Assembly (NCBI RefSeq): GCF_001619615.1
Contig: NZ_LQQP01000011.1
Coordinates: forward strand, 21,783 to 85,782
Direction of reading: 5' to 3'
Source: Microbacterium sp. T32
GTDB taxonomy: Bacteria > Actinomycetota > Actinomycetes > Actinomycetales > Microbacteriaceae
Length of the DNA: 64,000 nucleotides
This document shows, piece after piece, positions 37,542 through 45,839 of the stretch. The stretch's first letter is position 1. Every line of letters begins with the position of its first letter. The notes beneath the pieces are model-generated. The model did not search any database, was not told the origin of the DNA, and saw only the letters and a program-made list of their open reading frames with translations. The translations under genes were made by a program, and so were the position numbers.

Positions 37542-37610
37542 GGCATCCATTCTGGGGGTGGACGAGGGAGTCGGGGCCGCACGAAGGGACGGGACAGAAT
37601 GGATGCCATG
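37539..37610. repeat. 16-bp perfect inverted repeat forming two divergent start regions
   Basis: CAGAATGGATGCCATG occurs at 37595-37610 and, inverted, at 37539-37554, each containing a -10-like CAGAAT and the start codon of one of two divergent genes. A third direct copy lies at 38392-38407 at the start of the acyl-CoA dehydrogenase gene. Confidence 0.75.
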
Positions 37611-38360
37611 CCTGCTCCCGTGACACTCCCCCGCCTGTCCTGGGGCGCCGTCGGCCGCCCGACCGTGCTCCTCGCGCACGGGCTCGGATCCGACGGCGCG
37701 CTGATGTGGCGTTTCGGCACCGCCCTCGCCGACGCGGGATGGCACGCGGTCGCGGTCGACCTGCGCGGCCACGGCGACGCGCCGCGCGCGCTCGACTACT
37801 CCCTCGCCGCGTACTCTGCGGATCTCGCCGCGACGCGTCCGGAGGCCGGAGGCTCGTGGGACGCCGTGATCGCCCATTCGCTGGGCGGTGCCGCGGCGAC
37901 GCTCGCCGCGGCGGGCGACCCGACCTGGACGCGCCGCCTCGTCCTCATCGATCCCGCGATCCACCTCGCCGAGCGTGACCGCCAGACGGTGCGGGCCAGT
38001 CAGGAGCAGGCTTTCGCCGACCCGACGGTCGCCGCGGTGCGGGCCGAGCACCCGACGTGGCATCCGCTGGACGTCGAGCTGAAGGCGCGCGCGACGCAAC
38101 GCGCCAGCCGCTGGGCCGTCGAGCAGACGAGCGAGCAGAACGCCACGTGGGACGTCCGGGCGGAGGCGGCGGCGTTGACCGTGCCGACGCACGTGATCGG
38201 CGCCGACCCGGCCGTCTTCTCGATCTTCACCGGCGCACTGGCGGAAGAGGTGCTGCGGAACCCGATCGTGACGATGTCCGTCGTCGAGGACGCCGGGCAT
38301 TCGCCGCACCGCGACCGTCCTGACGAGACGGTGGCGCAGCTCCTCGCGGCGCTCGGCTGA
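37608..38360 (+). CDS. Alpha/beta hydrolase
   Basis: 250 aa. Oxyanion region LLAHGLGSDG, strand motif VAVDLRGHGDAP, nucleophile elbow AHSLGGAAAT (Ser), acid near VIGADP and catalytic His in DAGHSPHRDRP. Cytoplasmic esterase, lactonase or similar; substrate unknown. An in-frame ATG nine bases upstream (37599) would add MDA. It ends 35 bases before the acyl-CoA dehydrogenase gene, likely cotranscribed. Confidence 0.88.
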   Translation: MPAPVTLPRLSWGAVGRPTVLLAHGLGSDGALMWRFGTALADAGWHAVAVDLRGHGDAPRALDYSLAAYSADLAATRPEAGGSWDAVIAHSLGGAAATLAAAGDPTWTRRLVLIDPAIHLAERDRQTVRASQEQAFADPTVAAVRAEHPTWHPLDVELKARATQRASRWAVEQTSEQNATWDVRAEAAALTVPTHVIGADPAVFSIFTGALAEEVLRNPIVTMSVVEDAGHSPHRDRPDETVAQLLAALG

Positions 38361-38395
38361 CACCCACGGCCGCGATGTCGGAGCGGAGGACCAGA

Positions 38396-39568
38396 ATGGA
38401 TGCCATGTCCTCCGCGTTCGATCCCGCTCGGTTCCTCCCCGACGACCTGCTCGCGCGGCTGCGCGAACGCGCGCCGGTGCACGACCGCGACAACACCTTC
38501 CCCGACGCCGACCTCGACGATCTGCGGGCCGCCGGGTACCTCGGCATCCTGTCGCCCGAAGACTTCGGCGGCGCGGGCCTCTCGCTCGCCGAGGCCGCGG
38601 TCCTGCAGCAGCGCCTCGCCGGCGCCGCTCCGGCCACGGCGCTCGCGGTGAACATGCACCTCGTGTGGACGGGCGTCGCCAAGGTGCTGCGCGACCGCGG
38701 GATCGACGACCTCGAGTTCGTGCTGCGCGGGGCCGCGGCGGGCGAGGTGTTCGCGTTCGGCATCAGCGAGGCCGGCAACGACCTCGTGCTGTTCGGCAGC
38801 GACACCGCCGCCGCACCCGACGGGGAGGGCGGCTACCGCTTCACCGGCACGAAGATCTTCACGTCCCTCTCCCCGGTCTGGGACCACCTGGGCGTGCACG
38901 GGCTCGACACCACGTCGCCCGACGCGCCGAAGATGGTGTTCGCGTTCCTCGAGCGCGACGAGAACGTCGTCTCGCGCGACGACTGGAACACCATGGGCAT
39001 GCGGGGAACGCAGAGCCGAACCACCGAGCTCCACGGCGCCCACGCGCCGGCGAACCGCGTCGTGCGCCGACTCGACCCCGGCCCTCAGCCCGACCCGCTC
39101 GTGTTCGGGATCTTCGCGGTCTTCGAGATCCTGCTCGCCTCGGTGTACACCGGTATCGCCCGACGCGCGCTCGACCTGTCGGTCGACGCCGCGCGCGCCA
39201 GGCGGTCGAAGAAGACCGGTGCGAGCTACGCGGCCGACCCCGACATCCGCTGGCGCATCGCTGACATGGCGCTCGCCTACGACGCGTTGCCCCCGCAGAT
39301 CGCCGCGCTCAGCGCCGACGTCGACGACCGCGTCGACCACGGCGCCCGCTGGTTCTCGCTCCTCGCGGGCGTGAAGCATCGCGCGGTGACCGCGGCGAAG
39401 ACCGTGGTCGACGAAGCCATGCTCGTCAGCGGAGGGTCGTCCTACTTCGCCCACACCGAGCTCAGCCGCCTGTACCGCGACGTCCTGGCCGGGCAGTTCC
39501 ACCCCTCCGACCCCGAGTCCGCGCACTCGGCACTCGCCACGGCCTGGCTCGGACCGGTCGACGCCTGA
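38396..39568 (+). CDS. Acyl-CoA dehydrogenase family protein
   Basis: 390 aa flavoprotein oxidising an acyl-CoA or related thioester to the enoyl form. Visible: GILSPEDFGGAGLSLAEA, the FAFGISEAGND segment that lines the FAD site, GYRFTGTKIFTS, WNTMGMRGTQSRTTEL and a helical C-terminal domain. Typical catalytic Glu cannot be placed with certainty, so a non-classical substrate is possible. GGAGGA five bases before ATG 38396 supports this start. Stop overlaps the DUF445 ATG. Confidence 0.88.
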   Translation: MDAMSSAFDPARFLPDDLLARLRERAPVHDRDNTFPDADLDDLRAAGYLGILSPEDFGGAGLSLAEAAVLQQRLAGAAPATALAVNMHLVWTGVAKVLRDRGIDDLEFVLRGAAAGEVFAFGISEAGNDLVLFGSDTAAAPDGEGGYRFTGTKIFTSLSPVWDHLGVHGLDTTSPDAPKMVFAFLERDENVVSRDDWNTMGMRGTQSRTTELHGAHAPANRVVRRLDPGPQPDPLVFGIFAVFEILLASVYTGIARRALDLSVDAARARRSKKTGASYAADPDIRWRIADMALAYDALPPQIAALSADVDDRVDHGARWFSLLAGVKHRAVTAAKTVVDEAMLVSGGSSYFAHTELSRLYRDVLAGQFHPSDPESAHSALATAWLGPVDA

Positions 39569-40842
39569 TGGCGCGCACACCCGCGGCGCTCCTGAGCCCC
39601 GCCGACCAGGAGCGCCTCTGGGCGCTCCGGCGCATGAAGGCGGTCGCGCTCGGTGCCCTCGTCGGCATGGCCGTCATCTTCGCAATCGCCTTCGCGCTGC
39701 AGCGCGACATCGAGTGGCTGCAGTACGTCCGGGCCGCGGCGGAAGGCGGCATGGTCGGCGCGCTGGCCGACTGGTTCGCCGTCACGGCGCTCTTCCGGCG
39801 GCCGCTCGGCCTCCCGATCCCGCACACCGCGATCATCCCGCGCCGCAAGGACGAGATCGGCCAGCAGCTCGGGGAGTTCGTCGAAACGAACTTCCTCGAG
39901 GGCGACGTCGTCCGCACGAAGCTCGAGGCGACGCCCCTCGCGGCGCGCGCGGGCGCATGGCTCGCCGATCCGGCCCACGCCGAGCGGCTCGCCGCGGAAG
40001 GCGCGGCCCTCGCCTCCAGCGTCCTGCGTGCCCTGAGCGACGACGACGTGCAGGGCCTCATCGAAGACCTGGCGCGCGAGCACCTGCTCGAGCCCGACTG
40101 GGGTCCGTCGGTCGGCGGGTGGCTCGAGCGCGTCGTGGACGCCGACGCGCACCACGGCGCCGTCGACCTCGCGCTCGACAACATCGCGGTGTGGCTCGGC
40201 AACAACCGCGAGGTGTTCCAGGGCCTGGTCTCGCGCCGGCTCCCCTCGTGGGTGCCGAGTCTCGCGTCGCGTCTCGTCGACGACACCGTCTACCGCGAGG
40301 CCGTCGGGTTCGTCGACGCCATCCGCGCGGACCCCCACCACCAGGCCCGCATCGCGATCGACCAGTACCTCGCGCGCCTCGCCGACAACCTGCAGCACGA
40401 CCCCGCCACCCGGATGCGCCTCGAGGAGGCCAAGGCATCCATCTTCGACAGCCCGCGCGTGCGCGGTCTCGCCGCCGACGCGTGGAACACCGCGAAGGCC
40501 GGGCTCCTCCGCTCCCTCGCCGATCCCGAGAGCGCGCTGCGCCGCCGCGCCGCCGCGGCCCTCGCCGACGTCGGTGTGCGGTTGCAGAGCGAGGAGTCGC
40601 TGCAGCGCCGCGTCGACGGCTGGGTGACCGACGCGGCCGTGTTCCTCGTCGAGCGCTACCGCCACGACATCGCGTCGATCATCACCGACACGGTGGAGCG
40701 GTGGGATGCCGCCGAGACGACCGAGAAGATCGAGCTCATGGTCGGGCGCGACCTGCAGTACATCCGACTCAACGGCACCGTCGTCGGTGCTCTCGCGGGA
40801 CTCGCGATCTTCACCGTCGCGCACCTCGCGTGGGGGTCGTGA
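39568..40842 (+). CDS. DUF445-family membrane-associated protein
   Basis: 424 aa. Hydrophobic helix near residue 30 (ALGALVGMAVIFAIAFAL) and another at the C-terminus (GALAGLAIFTVAHLAW) bracket a long helical cytoplasmic or external region. The hallmark EGGMVGALADWFAVTALFRRPLGLPIPHTAIIPRRKDEIG is the DUF445 signature. Function unknown in the family. Start overlaps the dehydrogenase stop (TGATG), so they are coupled. Confidence 0.88.
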   Translation: MARTPAALLSPADQERLWALRRMKAVALGALVGMAVIFAIAFALQRDIEWLQYVRAAAEGGMVGALADWFAVTALFRRPLGLPIPHTAIIPRRKDEIGQQLGEFVETNFLEGDVVRTKLEATPLAARAGAWLADPAHAERLAAEGAALASSVLRALSDDDVQGLIEDLAREHLLEPDWGPSVGGWLERVVDADAHHGAVDLALDNIAVWLGNNREVFQGLVSRRLPSWVPSLASRLVDDTVYREAVGFVDAIRADPHHQARIAIDQYLARLADNLQHDPATRMRLEEAKASIFDSPRVRGLAADAWNTAKAGLLRSLADPESALRRRAAAALADVGVRLQSEESLQRRVDGWVTDAAVFLVERYRHDIASIITDTVERWDAAETTEKIELMVGRDLQYIRLNGTVVGALAGLAIFTVAHLAWGS

Positions 40843-40890
40843 CGTTCCGAAAAGGGACGAAACTCCTCGCTGGGTCACGGCCTCGCTGGG

Positions 40891-40896
40891 TACCCT
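40891..40896 (+). promoter_or_regulatory. -10 hexamer TACCCT of a leaderless promoter
   Basis: TACCCT, six bases, then GTG at 40903; no ribosome-binding site. Confidence 0.5.
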
Positions 40897-40902
40897 GAGC
40901 GC

Positions 40903-41253
40903 GTGAACTCCGGTTCGGGGGCCGAGCTCCTCTTCACCTATGGAACCCTCCAGCTGCCTGAGGTGCAGCTGGACACCTTCGGGCGCCTGCTCGCCGGCGA
41001 GGACGACGTCCTCCACGGCTACCGGCTCGAGTGGACCGACATCGACGACGACCGCGTCGCGCAGTTGTCGGGGCTCGCGTCGCATCCGATCCTGCGGCGG
41101 ACGGACGATACCCGGGACCGCGTCTTCGGGCGCGTGCTCGCGCTGACCCCGGAAGAGCTCGACGCCGCCGATGAGTACGAAGTGTCGCTGTACCGACGGG
41201 TCTCGGTGGTGCTGGCCAGCGGCATCCGCGCCTGGGTCTACGTCGGCCACTGA
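40903..41253 (+). CDS. Gamma-glutamylcyclotransferase/AIG2-like protein
   Basis: 116 aa small enzyme of the GGCT fold. The substrate-binding YGTLQLPE near the N-terminus and the acidic segment LDAADEYEVSLYRRV with the catalytic Glu are visible. Family members release 5-oxoproline from gamma-glutamyl peptides, or cleave gamma-glutamylamines. Cytoplasmic. Leaderless GTG start; stands alone between DUF445 and phosphatase genes. Confidence 0.88.
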   Translation: MNSGSGAELLFTYGTLQLPEVQLDTFGRLLAGEDDVLHGYRLEWTDIDDDRVAQLSGLASHPILRRTDDTRDRVFGRVLALTPEELDAADEYEVSLYRRVSVVLASGIRAWVYVGH

Positions 41254-41399
41254 GGCTCCTCCTCGCACGGGACACGCCGAGCGCGCCATCCCCGGTTTGC
41301 GGCGGGTCGCCGTCGATATCCTCGTCTCGGATGCCGGTTCGACCCTCGCGCCCCGCGCGCTCCGCGTCCGACTCCTCACGGCAGCGAAGCGGAGAGACG

Positions 41400-41864
41400 A
41401 TGATTCAACTGATCCTTGCCCGGCACGCCAAGTCGGACTGGGCGGACGAGGGCGTCGCCGACCACGACCGGCCGCTCAACGACCGCGGACGCCGCGACGC
41501 GCCGGCGATGGCGCGATCGGTCCTGCGCCGGGGCGTGCGCCCCGAGGTCCTGCTCTCCAGCACCGCGGTGCGGGCCTCGAGCACGGCCGCCGCCTTCGCG
41601 GAGGAGTTCGAGGTCGACGTCACCGAGCAGTCCGAGCTGTACCTCGCCGACGCCGACACGCTGCTCGAAGCGGCGCGCGCCACCGGTGCGCGCGAAGTCA
41701 TGGTCGTCGCACACGACCCGGGAATGAGCGAACTCGTCTCGCGCCTCGCGGAGCGCGACGTACGGATGGTCACGTCCGCGGTGGCGGTCTTCACGTGGCA
41801 CGAGGGCGACTGGGACGACGTCGGCACGACCTCCCCGGACGAGTTCGAGCTCCTCACGCCCTGA
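41400..41864 (+). CDS. sixA: SixA-type histidine phosphatase
   Basis: 154 aa phosphohistidine phosphatase. RHG motif variant LARHAKSDW with the catalytic His, LNDRGRRDAP, second Arg region LLSSTAVRASSTA and catalytic His in VVAHDPGMSEL. In other bacteria SixA dephosphorylates His-phosphorylated signalling or PTS proteins. GGAGAG three bases before ATG 41400 is used as the ribosome site; upstream in-frame ATG 41331 lacks one. Confidence 0.88.
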   Translation: MIQLILARHAKSDWADEGVADHDRPLNDRGRRDAPAMARSVLRRGVRPEVLLSSTAVRASSTAAAFAEEFEVDVTEQSELYLADADTLLEAARATGAREVMVVAHDPGMSELVSRLAERDVRMVTSAVAVFTWHEGDWDDVGTTSPDEFELLTP

Positions 41865-41879
41865 CGTCCGCCGGACTCC

Positions 41880-42443
41880 TCACACGGTCCCGCCGACGGC
41901 GAACGCCCGCGCGAGCACGTCCTCGGGCCGCCCGTCGTCGTGCTCGGCCCACCAGGTGAGCGCGGAACTGGCGACGGCGGCGAGGGCGTGCGCCCGAACG
42001 ACGGCGGCGAGTTCGCCACCCTCCGGGTCCTGGCTGGCGAGGAATCGGTGGATCTCGTCGGTGAGCGCCGTCAGACGGGGGTCGGCGCGAAGGTCGAGCG
42101 CCGGGGTGGCATGGATGACACGAAGCCTCCGGCGCGTCACCTCGATCTGGTCGTCGGGGAAGACCGACGCCGTCACGTAGGCCGATCGGAGCGCCGTGAG
42201 CGCATCCGCACCGTCTACGCGCAGGGCGGCGCGGAAGCGTGCGACGAACTCGTCGAGCCCACCCCAGACCAACGATTGCTTGCTCGGGAACAACCGGAAC
42301 AGCGAGCGCCGGCTGACGTCGGCTTCGCGCGCGATGTCGTCCATCGAGACCGCGTCGAACCCTCTCTCGTCGAAGAGGCGGAGGGCGACGAGCGAGACGG
42401 CACCCGGGGAGATCGTGCGCGGACGACCGGGGGAACGGGTCAT
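41880..42443 (-). CDS. TetR-family regulator divergent from SDR
   Basis: 187 aa. N-terminal HTH: ISPGAVSLVALRLFDERGFDAVSMDDIAREADVSRRSLFRLFPSKQSLVW. The remaining 130 residues are the helical ligand domain (C-terminal extension TetR_C type). AAAGGA lies five bases before the ATG. Divergent from the dehydrogenase gene with a palindrome between; probably represses it and itself. Ligand unknown. Confidence 0.9.
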   Translation of the reverse strand: MTRSPGRPRTISPGAVSLVALRLFDERGFDAVSMDDIAREADVSRRSLFRLFPSKQSLVWGGLDEFVARFRAALRVDGADALTALRSAYVTASVFPDDQIEVTRRRLRVIHATPALDLRADPRLTALTDEIHRFLASQDPEGGELAAVVRAHALAAVASSALTWWAEHDDGRPEDVLARAFAVGGTV

Positions 42444-42455
42444 GGCATCCTTTCG

Positions 42456-42473
42456 GCACTCAGTGCTATAACG
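42456..42473 (+). promoter_or_regulatory. TetR operator and -10 of the SDR gene
   Basis: Palindrome GCACT-C-AGTGC (42456-42466) sits directly before a -10-like TATAAC (42468-42473). Position between the divergent genes fits control by the adjacent TetR protein. Confidence 0.55.
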
Positions 42474-42517
42474 GTGCTGACGCGCCTCGCGCCACCCGAT
42501 CTCGAGGAGGAGTTCTC

Positions 42518-43276
42518 ATGTCACCGTCAACCGCCGGACGTTTCGCCGACAAGACCATCATCGTCACCGGAGCCGGATCGGGCATCGGACGCGCCACGGC
42601 CCACCGGATCGCGCAGGAGGGCGGCCACGTCGTCGCCACCGACGTGATCGCGGAGCGCCTCGAGGCCCTCGCCGCCGAGCTCGCCGGTCTCGACGTCGCC
42701 ACCGTCGTCGGCGATGTCTCGTCCGCCGACACCATCGCCGCCCTCCTGGATGCCGCGGGCGACCGCATCGACGGCCTCGCGAACATCGCCGGGATCATGG
42801 ACGGCTTCCTGCCTCCGAGCGAGGTGGACGACGCGACGTGGGAGCGCGTGTTCGCCGTCAACCTCACCGCGCCGATGCGCCTCACCCGCGCCGTGCTGCC
42901 GCGCATGATCGAGGCCGGCGCCGGATCGATCGTCACCGTCTCGTCGGAGGCGGGCCTCCGCGGCTCGGCGGCCGGCGTCGCCTACACCTCGTCGAAGCAC
43001 GCCGTGGTCGGGTTCACGAAGAGCGTGGCGTTCTTCCACGGCCCGCAGGGCATCCGCGCGAACGCGGTGGCTCCCGGCGCCGTCGCGACCAACATCGAGG
43101 CGCCGATGCGCAGCGAATATGCCGGATCGCGGATCGGCCCGCTCATGCAGGTCGTGATTCCGCCCGTGGCACAGGCCGAACAGCTCGCGGCGGCGATCAC
43201 GTGGCTGCTCAGCGACGACTCCGCCAACGTCAACGGCGCGATCCTCCCGAGCGACGGCGGCTGGTCCGCGATCTGA
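42518..43276 (+). CDS. Short-chain dehydrogenase/reductase
   Basis: 252 aa NAD(P)-dependent oxidoreductase. Rossmann motif VTGAGSGIG, NIAG (NNAG variant), catalytic Ser in VSSEAG and YTSSKHA (Tyr, Lys). Closing DGGWSAI as in FabG-like enzymes. GAGGAGGAGTT lies upstream of the ATG. Regulated by the divergent TetR protein. Substrate unknown. Confidence 0.9.
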   Translation: MSPSTAGRFADKTIIVTGAGSGIGRATAHRIAQEGGHVVATDVIAERLEALAAELAGLDVATVVGDVSSADTIAALLDAAGDRIDGLANIAGIMDGFLPPSEVDDATWERVFAVNLTAPMRLTRAVLPRMIEAGAGSIVTVSSEAGLRGSAAGVAYTSSKHAVVGFTKSVAFFHGPQGIRANAVAPGAVATNIEAPMRSEYAGSRIGPLMQVVIPPVAQAEQLAAAITWLLSDDSANVNGAILPSDGGWSAI

Positions 43277-43319
43277 CGCGCACCGACGGCGGTGCCCCGA
43301 GGCGCCGCCGCCCCGCCCG

Positions 43320-43379
43320 TCGAGTGTCCAAGACACGCCGTTCGCACCCACACGCACGCGGCGTGTCGTGGACACTCGA
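43320..43379. terminator. 60-bp stem-loop at convergent SDR and lacI-type genes (TGTCCA family)
   Basis: Twenty-base arms with one mismatch: left arm begins TCGAGTGTCCAAGACACGCC. The core TGTCCAnGACACGC is shared with the terminator at 49827. Confidence 0.75.
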
Positions 43380-43423
43380 TCTCGGCACACGGGCACCGAG
43401 CGCGCGCGGCCGCGACCCGCGCG

Positions 43424-44428
43424 TCAGCGCACCACGAGCCGCGGCACCACCAGGCGATGGGCCGCACCCGCCGTCGCGGGGCGCGGGGCGACGACCGTGC
43501 CCTCCTCCCCCATCAACAGGTCGAGGGCTCCGGATGCCACGCGCTCGGGCAGCTGCTCGACGCTGGAGAGTCCGAGCGCCTCGGCGGCAGGGGTGTTGTC
43601 GAAGCCGACGACGGGGATGTCCGCGCGCCCGGCGACCGTGCTAGCCAGGTGCGCGCCGATGGCGAGCGAGTCGCTCGCGCAGACGATCCCGTCCACATCG
43701 GGGTCCCGGGCGAGGCCCTCGGCGATCACGTCGCGGGCGAGCGCGACGCTGTCCTCGACGACCCAACGCGGACCCGCGGCCGCGCCGACGCTCTCGCGCC
43801 AGCCGCGCTCGCGTTCATCGCCCGTGCCGGATCCGGTCGGCCATCCCAGGAACGCCACGCGCCCGCGACCGCCGGAGAGCAGATGCTCGGTGGCCGCGCG
43901 CGTCCCGGCCGCGCCGTCGACATCCACCCACAGGTGCGCGGGGGCGGCGACGTCGTCCTCGCCCCACGGACGCCCGAACGACACGAACGGCAGCCCGCGC
44001 TCGTTCAGCCACCCCGTGCGCGGGTCGCCGTGGAAGGTGCCGGTGACGACGACGGCATCCACTTCTCCCCCCTCGAGCAGATCGCCGAGGCGCTCGATCT
44101 CCTCCTCCGCGGTGCGCGCGGCGTAGAGGAGCACCCGCATGTCGCGCGCGCTCGCGCGCTCGGTGAGGGCGTGGACGAACCGGTCGAGCACGACGCCGGC
44201 GATGCCGCCCGCGTACGGATCGAGATGGATGCCGATGGTCGAGCTCCGGCGCGTCCGTAGTCGCCGCGCCGCCGCGTGCGGGCGGTACCCCAGCTCGGCG
44301 ATCGCCGCCTCGACCCGGATCCGCGTCGCCTCGCGCACGATGCCGGGGGTGTTCACGACGTTCGACACCGTCTGCCGCGAGACCCCCGCGATGCGCGCGA
44401 CGTCCTCGACGGTGGGGGCTTTCGTCAT
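43424..44428 (-). CDS. LacI-family regulator of the sugar ABC/glycosidase operon
   Basis: 334 aa. HTH PTVEDVARIAGVSRQTVSNVVNTPG, then hinge and sugar-binding fold (FDNTPAAEALGLSSVEQLPE at the end). GGGAGG precedes the ATG. It is divergent from the importer operon, whose promoter carries a perfect long palindrome, so it is the probable repressor. Effector probably an oligosaccharide or its breakdown product. Confidence 0.9.
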   Translation of the reverse strand: MTKAPTVEDVARIAGVSRQTVSNVVNTPGIVREATRIRVEAAIAELGYRPHAAARRLRTRRSSTIGIHLDPYAGGIAGVVLDRFVHALTERASARDMRVLLYAARTAEEEIERLGDLLEGGEVDAVVVTGTFHGDPRTGWLNERGLPFVSFGRPWGEDDVAAPAHLWVDVDGAAGTRAATEHLLSGGRGRVAFLGWPTGSGTGDERERGWRESVGAAAGPRWVVEDSVALARDVIAEGLARDPDVDGIVCASDSLAIGAHLASTVAGRADIPVVGFDNTPAAEALGLSSVEQLPERVASGALDLLMGEEGTVVAPRPATAGAAHRLVVPRLVVR

Positions 44429-44476
44429 CCCGTCCTCCCGGTGTCTCGACGGTCATCGTAGGTCTGGCGCGACGGC

Positions 44477-44537
44477 TTGACAGCGCGGCCCGCCGCTCCG
44501 TACTTTAGTCGGACCAGAGTTTGAACGTTCAAACTCT
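44477..44537 (+). promoter_or_regulatory. Promoter and perfect LacI operator of the sugar operon
   Basis: TTGACA (44477-44482), 18 bases, TACTTT (44501-44506), then a perfect 22-base palindrome 44516-44537 made of half-site AGAGTTTGAAC and its complement, centred on AACGTT as typical for LacI-family sites. The operator covers the transcription start. Confidence 0.8.
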
Positions 44538-44591
44538 CGGCCCTCCGGGCACCGCGGAGGGGTCGCATGCCTCATCGAAGGAGAGAGACAC

Positions 44592-45827
44592 ATGACACGG
44601 CACATCGCCCGCACCTGGCTCGGAGCCGGAGCGCTCCTGGCCACCGGGGCCCTGACCCTCACCGCCTGCGGTTCGGGCTTCAACGATTCCGGCAGCGCCG
44701 AACAGTCCTCCGGCGGCTCGCTGTCGATCCTCATCGGCTCGTCGGGCGACGCCGAGACCCAGGCCGTCGAGGACGCCGTCGCGGCGTGGTCGAAGGAGTC
44801 CGGTGTCGACGCGAAGGTGCAGGTCGCGAACGACCTCCCCCAGCAGCTGTCCCAGGGTTTCGCGGCAGGGTCGCCGCCGGACCTCTTCTACCTCGCGCCC
44901 GACGCTCTCGCCGGCTACGCCGCGAACGGGTCGATCGCCGCGTACGGCGACGACCTCGCGAACAAGGACGACTTCTACCCCTCGCTCGTCGACAACTTCA
45001 CGGTCGACGGCAAGTTCTACTGCGCACCCAAGGACTTCTCGACCCTGGCCCTCGTCATCAACACCGACCTGTGGTCGGCGGCGGGACTCACGGATGCCGA
45101 CATCCCGAAGACGTGGGACCAACTGGCATCCGTCGCCCAGAAGCTCACCGCGGACGGCCGCGTCGGCCTCGCGTTCGGCGCCGAATACCAGCGCGTGGGC
45201 GCGTTCATGGCGCAGGCGGGCGGCGGGATGCTCAGCGACGGCAGGGCCACCGCCGACAGCTCGGCCAACGTCGAGGCCCTGCAGTACGTCAAGACGCACC
45301 TCAACGACGGCACCTTCGCGTTCGCCTCCGACGTGGGCGCCGGGTGGGGTGGCGAGGCCTTCGGCACGCAGAAGGCCGCGATGACCATCGAGGGCAACTG
45401 GATCACCGGCGCTCTCACCGCCGACTACCCCGACGTGAAGTACACCGTGGCCGAGCTGCCGGCCGGCCCCGGCGGCAAGGGGACCCTGCAGTTCACCAAC
45501 TGCTGGGGTATGGCCGCCGACAGCACCAACCAGGACAACGCCCGCGCCCTCGCCGAGTACCTCACCGGCACCGACCAGCAGCTCGCGTTCTCGAAGGCGT
45601 TCGGCCCGATGCCGTCCATCCAGTCCGCCGCCGACGCATGGTCGAGCGCGAACCCGAACCTGACGGCGTTCCTCGCCGGAGCCGAGTATGCCCAGTTCCC
45701 GCCGAACATCGCGGGCGCGGCCGACGTCATCACCGACTTCAACGCCCAGCTGGAGTCGCTGAAGACCGGGGACCCGCAGGCGATCCTCACCACGGTGCAG
45801 GGCAACCTCGAGGCGATCGCCAAGTAG
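44592..45827 (+). CDS. Extracellular sugar-binding lipoprotein
   Basis: 411 aa. Signal peptide with lipobox LTAC, then a class 1 solute-binding fold (LSILIGSSGDAETQAVEDAV, QQLSQGFAAGSPPDLFYLAPDALAGYAANG, FAFGAEYQRV-like middle, TIEGNWITGAL). Recruits oligosaccharides or maltodextrin-like sugars to the permeases encoded downstream. GGAGAGAG upstream of the ATG. First gene of a four-gene operon under the LacI operator. Confidence 0.93.
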   Translation: MTRHIARTWLGAGALLATGALTLTACGSGFNDSGSAEQSSGGSLSILIGSSGDAETQAVEDAVAAWSKESGVDAKVQVANDLPQQLSQGFAAGSPPDLFYLAPDALAGYAANGSIAAYGDDLANKDDFYPSLVDNFTVDGKFYCAPKDFSTLALVINTDLWSAAGLTDADIPKTWDQLASVAQKLTADGRVGLAFGAEYQRVGAFMAQAGGGMLSDGRATADSSANVEALQYVKTHLNDGTFAFASDVGAGWGGEAFGTQKAAMTIEGNWITGALTADYPDVKYTVAELPAGPGGKGTLQFTNCWGMAADSTNQDNARALAEYLTGTDQQLAFSKAFGPMPSIQSAADAWSSANPNLTAFLAGAEYAQFPPNIAGAADVITDFNAQLESLKTGDPQAILTTVQGNLEAIAK

Positions 45828-45839
45828 GCGCGACCGTCC

